DNA of 64,000 bases from Stenocarpella maydis (taxonomy: Eukaryota > Ascomycota > Sordariomycetes > Diaporthales > Diaporthaceae). The stretch lies in assembly GCA_002270565.1 (NCBI GenBank), contig NQMI01000005.1, forward strand, positions 310,001 to 374,000. Direction: 5' to 3'. Numbering within the stretch: the first letter of the stretch is position 1; the number at the start of each line of letters is the position of its first letter. Below the pieces are notes generated by a model, which was not told the origin of the DNA, did no database searches, and worked only from the letters and a program-made list of their open reading frames with translations. Both the position numbers and the translations under genes were made by a program. This document shows positions 55,579-64,000 of the stretch, one piece after another.

Positions 55579-56799
55579 ATGAGTCGGGACAGCCTCCCGT
55601 CGCTCCTCCTCCTGCCATTCCCTCCCGAGCCCGCCACACGGCTTGCCCTCAGTGCTGCCTACAGGCCAGCCCTGGAAGCCGCGCTGCTCAAACTAAAAAA
55701 TGCACCCACGGCCCAGAAGCTCATCGTCGCCGTGGCTTGTCCGGTGTTGAAAGGGCCTGGCCTGCGGTGGAAGACTCTCTCGTGGCCCCGGGCCCAGTCG
55801 CTCCTGGCAGGCCTCTACTCCATCATCTCCGTTGTCTGTGCCGGCCTGGGCATCCCCACATACGTGAATGCAGGCCCTGGCTCCGTCGACGCTCGGGTCG
55901 TCCTCGTCGACCACAACAGGACAAGACGCTATGGGGCCGACTTTCAACCCGCCGTCGAGTCCAACAACACTGCTATTGTTGACCTTGCAGCATTCGCTTC
56001 CGCTTATTACCCATGGAACTACATCTTCAACGCTGACAGCGAGGCCGCGCACGAGCTCCACAATCTCTACCTGAAGCTGGCCGAGAAGCGCCAGGCTTTG
56101 CTCCAGGACCAGCTCATCACCGTCCAGGCCGGCCTGACCATCAACGTGCCCAGCCTGGATGGCCCGCCGTCGCCAACACCCGGCACCATGCCCCATGCAA
56201 CTGTCTGCCTCGGAGGCACCTTCGACCACCTGCACCCAGGTCACAAGCTGCTGTTAACCGCAGGCGCCTACCTGCTCGATATCCCAGAGCGTGGCTCATC
56301 CGCCACGTGCAAGTATATCATCGGCATCACTGGTGATGAGCTGCTCAAGAACAAGAAAGATGCCGAGTTCCTCGAGTCGTGGAATGACCGCGCCCGGAAC
56401 GTCATTCATTTCCTTGCGTCCGTGCTCGGGCTGTCCTCGAGCGGGTGGGAGAAGACTCCAGCATCGCACATGATGGAGAAGGATGGCGAATTTACTGCTT
56501 CCTTCAGAGACGGCACTGTTTCGGTTCAGTGTATTAAGATACAAGACCCATTTGGTCCTACCATTACCCAAGAGGACATGGATGCCCTGGTTGTGTCTGC
56601 AGAGACAAGGTCAGGCGGGAAAGCAGTCAACGATAAAAGGGCCGAGCGAGGCTGGAAGGCCCTCGAGATCTTTGAGGTTGACGTGCTCGATGCCAAAGAG
56701 ATCACCGATGATGTCTCAGTATCGACTGATAACTTTGCTTCCAAGATCAGCAGCACCGCGATTAGGCAGGAGTTAGCCAGGGCCCCGGCGCGTCAGTGA
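55579..56799 (+). CDS. phosphopantetheine adenylyltransferase (CoA biosynthesis)
   Basis: This is a single exon of 406 aa. The C-terminal half carries the nucleotidyltransferase signature GGTFDHLHPGHK (212-223, with the T/HxGH motif) and ISSTAIR near residue 397, the ISSTxxR motif that closes on ATP. This matches eukaryotic PPAT such as yeast Cab4. It transfers AMP from ATP to 4'-phosphopantetheine to make dephospho-CoA, the fourth step of CoA synthesis. The N-terminal 200 residues are a fungal-specific extension seen in PPAT homologues. No dephospho-CoA kinase domain is fused. The ATG at 55579 starts the extension. Activity is well supported by the intact motifs. Confidence 0.92.
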   Translation: MSRDSLPSLLLLPFPPEPATRLALSAAYRPALEAALLKLKNAPTAQKLIVAVACPVLKGPGLRWKTLSWPRAQSLLAGLYSIISVVCAGLGIPTYVNAGPGSVDARVVLVDHNRTRRYGADFQPAVESNNTAIVDLAAFASAYYPWNYIFNADSEAAHELHNLYLKLAEKRQALLQDQLITVQAGLTINVPSLDGPPSPTPGTMPHATVCLGGTFDHLHPGHKLLLTAGAYLLDIPERGSSATCKYIIGITGDELLKNKKDAEFLESWNDRARNVIHFLASVLGLSSSGWEKTPASHMMEKDGEFTASFRDGTVSVQCIKIQDPFGPTITQEDMDALVVSAETRSGGKAVNDKRAERGWKALEIFEVDVLDAKEITDDVSVSTDNFASKISSTAIRQELARAPARQ

Positions 56800-57052
56800 G
56801 CACGGGATGAGAAGCCGATTGTCATGTTCAGTAGAGGAATCATGGGTGAAATATACAACAGATTCAAAGTAAGTACAGGTCGTGCAGGTCATTTTCCATC
56901 TCATCAATCCGTGATGGTCATCTGTCCTCTCCACAGTTCGTCCGCGTACCAATTTCGCAAAGCCGATGCAAAATACGACGCCCACGCCCCAACACTCCTT
57001 CGCTCCAATATCGCATACCACCTCCTGCCGCACTCTGCGATAAGTAAATAGC
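56800..57052. other. convergent 3' spacer
   Basis: About 250 bp lie between PPAT (+) and the HsbA-like gene (-). It should contain both terminators. Nothing else is seen. Confidence 0.4.
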
Positions 57053-57721
57053 TTAGTTGTCGTCGTCGTCATCACCTCCCTTGGCAGCCCCAGCACCGCC
57101 AGCACCTCCCGCGGGCTTCGCCACACCAGCATCAGTCGCCGTCCCTCCCGCCGGAGCTGCTGCCGCCGCGCCCGCCGCCCCAGTGGCAGGGGCGGAGAGC
57201 GCCGCGATGCCGTCGTCCAGCGCCTGGCCGATCATGTTGGTGCTCTGCTGGGCGATGGGCCTCGCAAGCGCGGGCACCTTGCTGAGCAGGGCGTCGCTGA
57301 GGCCGGCGCTGTCGGCCTTCTGCTTCTGCAGGGACTGCACCGCGATCGGGGTCACGCCGAGCTGATCGAGGACGGGCTTCTTGGCCGTGAGGTCGCCGAT
57401 GGTCGTCTGCACCTGCGTGGCCAGGTCGGTGCCCGTCTGCTGCAGGCCGAGGGAGCCAAAGAGGCCGAGGTCGTCGGCGGCCTGGATCTTGGTGGCGGCG
57501 CCAGAGAGGGCCTTGGAGGCCGCGTCCGACTTGGTCAGGATCGGGGCAGCGGTGTTGGGGTCGGTGGTGAGGCCTTTGATGGCCGTGTCGAGGTCCTTGA
57601 GCGATGACATTACGGGCGCGAGGGCCTCCTTGATGGCGTCGGCCTGGCGGCGCTCGATGCCCACTGGAGCGGCAATCACAGATGCCGCCCCCGCGAGGGC
57701 GAGGATGGAGAGGGCCTTCAT
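57053..57721 (-). CDS. HsbA-like secreted hydrophobic surface-binding protein
   Basis: This is a single exon of 222 aa. Residues 1-18 are a signal peptide (MKALSILALAGAASVIAAP), with a possible Kex2-like RR at 24-25. Residues about 26-175 are Ala- and helix-rich, with ADAIKEALAPVMSSLKDLDTAI and LTKKPVL-like segments typical of the hydrophobic surface binding protein A/cell wall mannoprotein family. The last 45 residues are an Ala/Gly/Pro tail ending in DDDDDN. In Aspergillus, HsbA helps enzymes bind hydrophobic surfaces. This protein probably acts in the cell wall or outside the cell. No Cys residues are present in the mature part. Confidence 0.82.
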   Translation of the reverse strand: MKALSILALAGAASVIAAPVGIERRQADAIKEALAPVMSSLKDLDTAIKGLTTDPNTAAPILTKSDAASKALSGAATKIQAADDLGLFGSLGLQQTGTDLATQVQTTIGDLTAKKPVLDQLGVTPIAVQSLQKQKADSAGLSDALLSKVPALARPIAQQSTNMIGQALDDGIAALSAPATGAAGAAAAAPAGGTATDAGVAKPAGGAGGAGAAKGGDDDDDN

Positions 57722-60287
57722 CTTGAGCGTTGATTGCTTTAAATAAGATTATAAGAAACTGCAGTGCAAAAAAATAAGCTGGCGAACCTGCGCACAAATA
57801 GATTTGTGGGGCGTATGGTATCCGGAACACGAGGGAAGAATGCTGCGAGGCCAGTTGATGGGATCTCGCAATGGACAAACATCGTGCGGTTCATCGCGGC
57901 GGCCACTCGATCTTATACAAACTCGCACACGAACAGAGCCGACTCGCAAGAGCTGTTCGTTTCTTCTGTTTTCTCCTCCTCCTTCCCTATTCGGAAAACG
58001 ATACGGCAGCTGCTCTCCTGCCCTCGCCGGCATGTCTTGGCTCACGATCTTCTGGGACAGGCTGGCCATGCACGGGGTAGATCACAATCGTATCGTTCAC
58101 CCTCTCTTCTGTGTGGGGCGGGTGTCATCTCGAGTCAGCAAGGACGCTGTTGGTCGAGAGGGCGGTTTCCGTACGAAGACAGGTCCCCCAGCCTTGTCGA
58201 GGCGCCCCAGGTTGGGAACCCTACCTGAGCCTCTTCCGAGCCTCTCCTTCTCCCCTCGCTACCTAGGTATGCCATTCACGATCCCCATACGACCGACCGT
58301 TGTGGGAGTGGGCGAGCCGCATCGCTCAGCCGGAAGAGGACTAGGCCGACCTGTCAACCCCCGTTTAGGGTTATACAAAAGAAATAAGGTGTGACGCTCG
58401 AGTTAGGGCCACCTGAGCGCGGGTGTTCGAGAAATAAGATGAAACGGCCGTGATTGGTCCCGCGCGTGGGGCGTGCCGCCATTCCTCGCGCGAGATTACC
58501 GCCCGCCCTGTCTCCCTTTCATCGAATGTCCGCTGCTTGGGCCTGGCTGTTACCGAAATGCGGTCTGAGGATCCGGCTCAGAATGTTTTTCTTTTTTCTA
58601 GTATTTCAGTCAGACTAAATTAGAACCTGTGTTCTTATCAGCGTCCATCGTTTCAGATACTTATACCCGTCATACCGCGGCCAGGCCGCCATAGCTTGCA
58701 AAAGAGAGGGTGGGGTTATGGCGGTCCTCGCCATAGCACATACTTCTATGACATAGATGCTTCGGATACGGAGTAGCCCCACGCTAGGTTCTTGTCACTG
58801 TTGTGGCGCGACATCGTCCCAAGTTTAAAATAGAAAGCCGCAAACAGAGACACAGGGCGCCGAAAGGTTTGCGAGCTGTGGCGTTATGCTTCGCAGCCGC
58901 CTTGACGAAGCGTACGGCATGGTGGCGTTGCTGGGACCGGCGTCCACCGTCCGACAACGTCGATTTGAATCTTGATCCTACAGTAATTCCCTTTATTTAT
59001 TTTTTTGAAAAAGAAAAGAAAAGAAAAGAAAAGAAAAGCTACGGTGCTCCCTTTTTACAGCCATAAACGATTGAAGACTAAGCATTAGATGATCAATATA
59101 ATAATGATAATCATAGGTTTAAAATACAACAGCCACTAAGAAAATAGTAAGTCCTCGTGGTCAGGCTAAGCGACACCAACTTTAAGTCGCGTGTAGACAG
59201 TCAAGACAAGTAGTCCAAGGCCGACACCGTCGAACAGCCGTACGGCGAAAAAGAAAGCTGGTCTCCTTTATACAAACCACCGTCCGACAAAGATCGCACC
59301 TAGGGCTGACTTAGTAGGACCTGTAGACACATGCCATACATGTTCGGTCTAGAGCCGTTGCGTACATTGGGCAATCTGTGCGCTTTCGGCGCTACAGGCG
59401 ACAGCATCATCCTTGGCCTGGTTGGTGGTGGGGATCATTTGTGTCTGCTGATCCTGAAGTCCTCGCACAAGTGGGATAAGACGATAAAAAAAGAATACTA
59501 CCAAATTCATACGAAAATTCGGACATCACAGCAGGGGTTCTAATGTACCAGGGAGCACGCTACATCCAACGGATGAGAGATTTCTTTCCACTGCCCAAAT
59601 ACATTGGTTCTTACAGTGCCCAGTATATGAATTAACACAGTGAAGATCTTGGGAATCTCGTCCGACCCTTGTCAGTCAACCTCCTCACCATGGCCTATGG
59701 CTGATATTAGCCAAGTGTGATAAACCAAGGTCCATCGTGTGCATTAACAGAAGATTTCTGACCAGAGTGCTTCCAGAAACCCTGGCAGCAGCGTGGATGC
59801 TACTCCGGGCAGACTGATGAATTCCCAGCCCAGCCAAGCCAAGATCCCCCTCACCTGCTAGACTCGAGATGGCGTAGGCGCATGGATGTCCAGCACTAGG
59901 CGAGCTGAACTCACAGAGGGAGGGAGGGAAGGCGTGCATAGACCGCTCATGGACCACACTACCTAGCTTTGAACTCTATGACTTTTGTTCCTCAGCTTAC
60001 TACTGGCCAGGTTCCTCAGTCGGCCTACAAGGCCCTCATATGCGAATTATTTGCAGGTAAACACTTTCGATAAATGTAAGCACCTGGATCTCTATACCGT
60101 GCATGGTCACTCTTGTTACATAATTCACATGTGCACGCAAACCATTGGCCCTGACGGTTCAATGATAAAATGAACATCTCGCCTCTAGCACTAGGCTTCC
60201 CAGAGAAAAAGATCAAGATGTGATTTCAGAATGTTGAGCAAATATTCCAACCCGCATGATTACAGAACCCAACCAAACCTTCTCAAA
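57722..60287. other. gene-poor stretch, about 2.6 kb
   Basis: This starts with the HsbA promoter. The only structure found is an AAAAG repeat (59007-59038). Frames between 57800 and 58390 and around 59685-59957 lack recognisable content. The last 100 bp or so form the upstream of the split secreted-protein gene. Confidence 0.45.
59007..59038. repeat. AAAAG microsatellite
   Basis: About six AAAAG units follow a T-rich stretch. This is ordinary simple-sequence DNA. Confidence 0.8.
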
Positions 60288-60437
60288 ATGTGGACCTCAG
60301 CTTTCCTACTCCCGCTCCTTACAGCTTCTGGTCTAGCGGTACCCGCGCCTCAGGCCGACACCACTGCGTGCCCAACCACATCCTTCGCCCTCTTCTTCGG
60401 GCCGTCGCTCAACGAAGGCCAGGAAGTGTACGCATGG

Positions 60438-60445
60438 AACGACCT
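60438..60445. repeat. target-site duplication, left copy
   Basis: AACGACCT stands at the left edge of the inserted element and again at 63469-63476. It is 8 bp if the last two bases are counted in the target, or 6 bp (AACGAC) if the element is taken to start at the perfect inverted repeat. Confidence 0.8.
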
Positions 60446-60462
60446 AGGCCCAGGAATTACCC
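60444..60462. repeat. left terminal inverted repeat
   Basis: This 19-nt sequence, CTAGGCCCAGGAATTACCC, is perfectly complementary to 63450-63468. Confidence 0.95.
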
Positions 60463-62770
60463 GCGGGTGGGTAATTTCCAAATGGGTACCCGAGGACCCG
60501 TGGGTAATTGCAGGGATAAAATTACCCATGGGTCCTTAGCGGGTACCCATGGGTTTTAATTTCATTAATATAAAATCTTTAATTGCTCTATTAAGCTTCT
60601 ATCCTGTATATCTGATTAGGATGTAGATTAGGACAGAATAATGTAGAATCTTTTCCTAAATACTATCCTTATCTTTACCATCTAGTTACTATATAGGCAG
60701 TTTCTTTCCGCCCTCTAAAGGCACCTAATAACTATTCATTTATCTAGTTAACCGGATAATATAATAACCCTATATAATCTTATAGACTGTATTAGCAAGC
60801 TTAAAATCCTTTTATATAATAATAATGCGCTTTCCGTGAATAGCATATAGATTAGCAGCTATTAAATATTAGCTATTAATTAGGATATGGATTAGGATAG
60901 ACTTACCCTTTATGCGTGCAGTAATATATTCCTTAGCAGCCTCCTATAGGGCAGCTAAGGCAGAGGATTGAATCCGTTTAAGTTTATAGCTTACATTCCC
61001 TATAATCTCCCAGATAAGATACTAAAAAGGAAGCTTTAGGATTAATAGATATATTAACTACTAAAAAGATCGGATCTACCTTAGAGTAATAGCTAGAAAT
61101 AATGTTAGAATAATTATAAAAAATAATAATAATAACTTACTACTAGGCTTGAATCTTCTGCAACGCTTAGCTACCTTGCTGCCATTAGCTGTGGTAGGGG
61201 GTAGAAGATATCTGCTGCCGACCTTTTTGCCCTTTCCACTAGTAGCTTAGGCATTTTTGGTTCGGGCCATCTTAATTATAGCTTGGAAATTATTAGTAGA
61301 AAGATTAGGATAAAGATTAGGATAAATGAAACTTACTTGCGGGCTTAGCAGCAGGAAAAAGTAGTACAGTCAAGGATGCAGCCTTAGCTACAGCTTGCAG
61401 AGGTCGGCCAGTAACTAAAAAACCTATTTTAAAATAAATATTAGTTAAAAAGAATATTATTAAATAAAATATTATATATATACCAGTAGGTTTGTTTTTT
61501 ATATGGTTATTAGTAGGTGGTTGTTTAGGTTAGAAGTTGTTACTATTTTAGTTGTTAGGGACCTACTGCAGCAGCAGCTTAGTGCAGCGCTAGGTGGCCC
61601 GTGCACGGCTGCACCCCACCATAAAAACGCGCATTAGAAGCAGCAGCCAACTTACCTTCTACCAACTCAACATTACCTAAAAAAAAGTATTAGCTCAATA
61701 ATATTTTAATATTAAAAAAAAACATACCATTAAATATAATAACTAAATACTTTTCTAATGCTTCCTGAAGCCCAATAATTGCCTCCTGTTACCATCATAG
61801 GTTGGGATACCTTTAATTGCTAATTTCTCAAACCAATCTACTAAAACTTATAAACAGAAGAACCAGCTCTATACTCTTTTATAGGCATTAAATCTCTCAG
61901 TAAGCAGCACCTATATATAATTTAAGTAAATATCCTAATCATTATCCTAATCAGTTTATTACTTACATCCTAGCTTATTCCTCCATATACCTCCTAATTT
62001 CACTACTATTAGCTTTCTGCAGCCATTGCCTCAAACTAGGACTTTATTTACAAGACTTATATTTCCTACTAAAGTCCCTTTTAGTACTTTCTATACCTTC
62101 TTATTATGCTTCCTTTGCTTAGGAATCACTTATAATCTTAGTAGTATTTCTGGGATCTCACTTCTAGACCTAGGTAAGGGCATTATAGGGAGTAGGGCAG
62201 GATTATCTTAAACTCCATTAGATATATCCTCTATATCTAAATCAGATGATACCTCAGTATTAGATAAATGGGGCATAATAGTAAGGTAATTAGGTAATAT
62301 AAGAGGAGAGTGGAAAAGGAAATGAAAATCAAGTTAAGAAAAATTTAATACCCAAAGCTAGGTTATTCATTTATATAAGTAGGGTTTAAACTTTAAATCA
62401 TGTGATCTAAAATCTCATTCCTTTTATTATCTTTAACTCTATCCTAATCTTTTTCCTAATTCTTTATCCTTCATCCCTTATATTATAATGTCTGCCTCAG
62501 GCTCTATATTACCATTACCCTTAATATTAGGCTCTATTCTACCGGATTCTATATCTAAGTTCTCTAATTCTAATAGTAGTATACCTACTTGCCAGCCATC
62601 CTCAAGAAATATTAGCTTCTAGTCATCAGATAAGCCCTCCCAGCAAGTTAATAACCAAGTTAATAATATTAGCTTACAGCACTTCCCTATAATTAGCATT
62701 AACAATAATATATATCGCTTTAATACTAATGTTAAACGGAACCGCTCAGCAGGGCGTTGGTACTCCGTGC

Positions 62771-62838
62771 AAGGAGTTACCCTAGACTTCGTTGTAAGGA
62801 GTTACCCTAGACTTTCTAGCAAGGAGTTACCCTAGACT
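62771..62838. repeat. three tandem 25-bp units inside the transposon
   Basis: AAGGAGTTACCCTAGACT occurs at 62771, 62796 and 62821 with an exact 25-bp period. It lies in an unusually GC-rich patch of the AT-rich element. Confidence 0.9.
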
Positions 62839-63051
62839 TGCGAGTCAGGCGATTTTCGCTAAGTACGCCCAGTGCGTGCGTGACGCAAGATGAGTTTGGT
62901 GGCCGTGAGTCGATTATTTTGGCCTGCATTTGCACCTTAATTCAGACCTCTGCATTACCCTTATTTCTTACCCAAAAAGTATATGACTTAGTGCATTGGA
63001 TAGCCTGATTTCTGAAGTTTGTATGTACTTAATTTGGGCATTGCTAGGGCT

Positions 63052-63052
63052 N
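63052..63052. other. assembly gap marker (N)
   Basis: A single N lies inside the transposon. The true element length may differ from 3025 bp. Confidence 0.7.
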
Positions 63053-63449
63053 GGCTTGAACTTAGCGGCAGGTGGAATAAAGGGACTGATACAATCCTTC
63101 TCGGCTTAGGGTCCGGAATAGCCAACAGCTATACTGGTTAGCGTCCCAAGCAGGACTTAATAATGAGGGTGATAAAGCCTATATATAGGGGCGTTCTTCT
63201 CGGGGCAGGTTAAGGAATAGTATTAATTATAATGATCTTAAAAGATATGGTATGTATGATTAGGATACTGATTAGGATATCTAAGGCGTTAATCTACTAT
63301 TAAATTAATCTTTCTTGCTACCTAATAAAATTACCTATAGGAATACCCATGGATTGTGGGTACCCATGGGTAATTGATTATGTAATTTGGGTCCTTTTTT
63401 AAAGTTGGACCCAAAGTCCGTGCACGGGTACCCATGGGTACCCATGGGT

Positions 63450-63468
63450 GGGTAATTCCTGGGCCTAG
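63450..63468. repeat. right terminal inverted repeat
   Basis: This is the complement of the left repeat and is followed directly by the second copy of the target duplication (AACGACCT at 63469-63476). Confidence 0.95.
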
Positions 63469-63861
63469 AACGACCTCTTCGACCGGATCCGCGCCATCAC
63501 AAGCCTTGACAGCAACACCCTCGAGCGCGCCGCATTCCAGGTCGTTAACAACCGCCTGTACCCGGCCGCCAACAGCACCATCTTCGGTTCCGCCCCCGTT
63601 CAATGCGGGACCATCACGTTCTCCTCGGACGGCGGTGACAACCGTGCCGTGATCAATGCCCAGGTCATCCCCGGCACCGACGGGAAATGCCGCCTCTCCC
63701 TGAAGGCCAGGGAGAACAAGTATATGAGCATGCAGAATTACAAGAGTTGGATGCACCTCACCTCGAATCCCGAGTATAAGTATGCCGCTCGGTGGTATGG
63801 CAAAGGGCCATTCGAGATGGTACCGTTCCCTGCGGCCGTTACTGCTCGCCAGGAACCGTAA

Positions 63862-64000
63862 GCGACAAATTCCAGGCACGTCAGTTTAACCAAGACGTGG
63901 GCCATGGTAAACATATGTTTTGGCCACCCGTGGGATTTTATAGAGTCTTATGAGATTTCGCAATGCACGAACCCTGCCAAGAGATACAAAATTCTGAAGT
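63862..64000. other. right window edge
   Basis: This is the 3' flank of the split secreted-protein gene. Nothing else is seen. Confidence 0.4.

Larger units (their letters stand above)
60444..63468. mobile_element. AT-rich DNA transposon, hAT-like, degenerate
   Basis: This 3025-bp element has perfect 19-bp terminal inverted repeats, CTAGGCCCAGGAATTACCC at 60444-60462 and its complement at 63450-63468. It is flanked by a 6-8-bp target duplication and interrupts a secreted-protein gene. The TSD size points to the hAT superfamily. The palindrome ACCCATGGGT occurs five times, only close to the ends (60524, 60545, 63362, 63430, 63440). The interior is AT-rich and stop-rich with no frame above about 61 codons, which fits RIP-type decay or a non-autonomous element. 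An N at 63052 shows that the assembly inside it is incomplete. No transposase is readable, so the superfamily call is provisional. Confidence 0.8.
60288..63861 (+). pseudogene. small secreted protein gene split by a transposon
   Basis: The 5' part (60288-60443, 52 codons) encodes a signal peptide (MWTSAFLLPLLTASGLAVPA) and the start of a mature protein ending in EVYAWND. The 3' part (63475-63861, 129 codons with stop) continues in phase with LFDRIRAITSLDSNTLER. Together they give 180 aa, and the phase is preserved when one copy of the target duplication is removed. The mature part has three Cys and no domain I recognise. Size and secretion would fit an effector-like or other extracellular protein, but nothing shows that role. 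Between the two parts lies a 3.0-kb transposon. It is far too large and too structured to be an intron, so the gene is inactive in this genome. Confidence 0.8.

Noticed and set aside
61150..61270. Minus-strand MARTKNA segment resembling the start of histone H3
   Set aside because: The similarity covers only five or six residues, a stop follows directly, and nothing downstream looks like a histone.
60444..63468. The 3-kb insertion as a very large intron
   Set aside because: It has perfect inverted ends and a target-site duplication, and fungal introns are rarely longer than a few hundred bases.
1..64000. CRISPR arrays, bacterial-type operons or phage genes
   Set aside because: The DNA is clearly fungal nuclear, with spliced genes. 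The only regular short repeats are simple sequence or lie inside the transposon.

Overview
The window is nuclear DNA of a filamentous ascomycete (Pezizomycotina). A Sordariomycete is my inference; I cannot name the genus. The signs are short GT-AG introns of about 55-145 nt with CTAAC/CTGAC-like branch sites, gene families typical of moulds (Zn2Cys6 and Clr5 regulators, 2EXR, HsbA, pectin lyase, cytochrome P450, BTB-only proteins), and AT-rich decayed repeats between GC-rich genes. Three isolated N characters (16713, 18061, 63052) lie in or beside repeats and are probably assembly joins.

Layout, left to right. 0-13.5 kb: FMN-reductase-like protein (-), two tandem BTB paralogues (-, the second frameshifted), secreted endonuclease/exonuclease/phosphatase nuclease (-), RING protein (+), cystinosin-like PQ-loop transporter (-), MDR oxidoreductase (+). 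13.5-21 kb: possible solo LTR, cytochrome P450 (-), a three-copy repeat family with hairpins beside assembly gaps, secreted pectin lyase (+). 21.8-31 kb: C2H2/Cys-rich/cupin-like protein (+) broken by a 19-bp tandem duplication, GNAT pseudogene (+), SDR oxidoreductase (+), 2EXR protein (-), AAAP amino-acid transporter (-) with a premature stop. 31.8-43.5 kb: Zn2Cys6 regulator (-), protein with a degenerate RNase H-like domain (-), acyltransferase pseudogene (+), Clr5-domain protein (-). 43.5-47.6 kb: gene-poor, with an AT-rich block. 47.7-57.7 kb: a housekeeping island with Spt5 (-), a TTG1/HAN11-like WD40 protein (-), phosphopantetheine adenylyltransferase (+) and an HsbA-like secreted protein (-). 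60-63.9 kb: a small secreted-protein gene (+) split by a 3.0-kb AT-rich DNA transposon that has 19-bp terminal inverted repeats and a target-site duplication.

There is no obvious biosynthetic cluster. The P450, MDR and SDR genes are kilobases apart and separated by unrelated genes. The pectin lyase, HsbA protein, secreted nuclease and small secreted protein suggest a saprotrophic or plant-associated life style. The notable theme is gene decay: six loci carry frameshifts, stops, deletions or an insertion, next to conserved single-copy genes that are intact. The most unusual part is the 3-kb transposon, which has palindromic subterminal motifs and six copies of a paired 12-nt-period motif on both strands. 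Multi-exon models below were built by hand from splice signals and family expectation. Their total lengths are multiples of three, but no transcript evidence was available.
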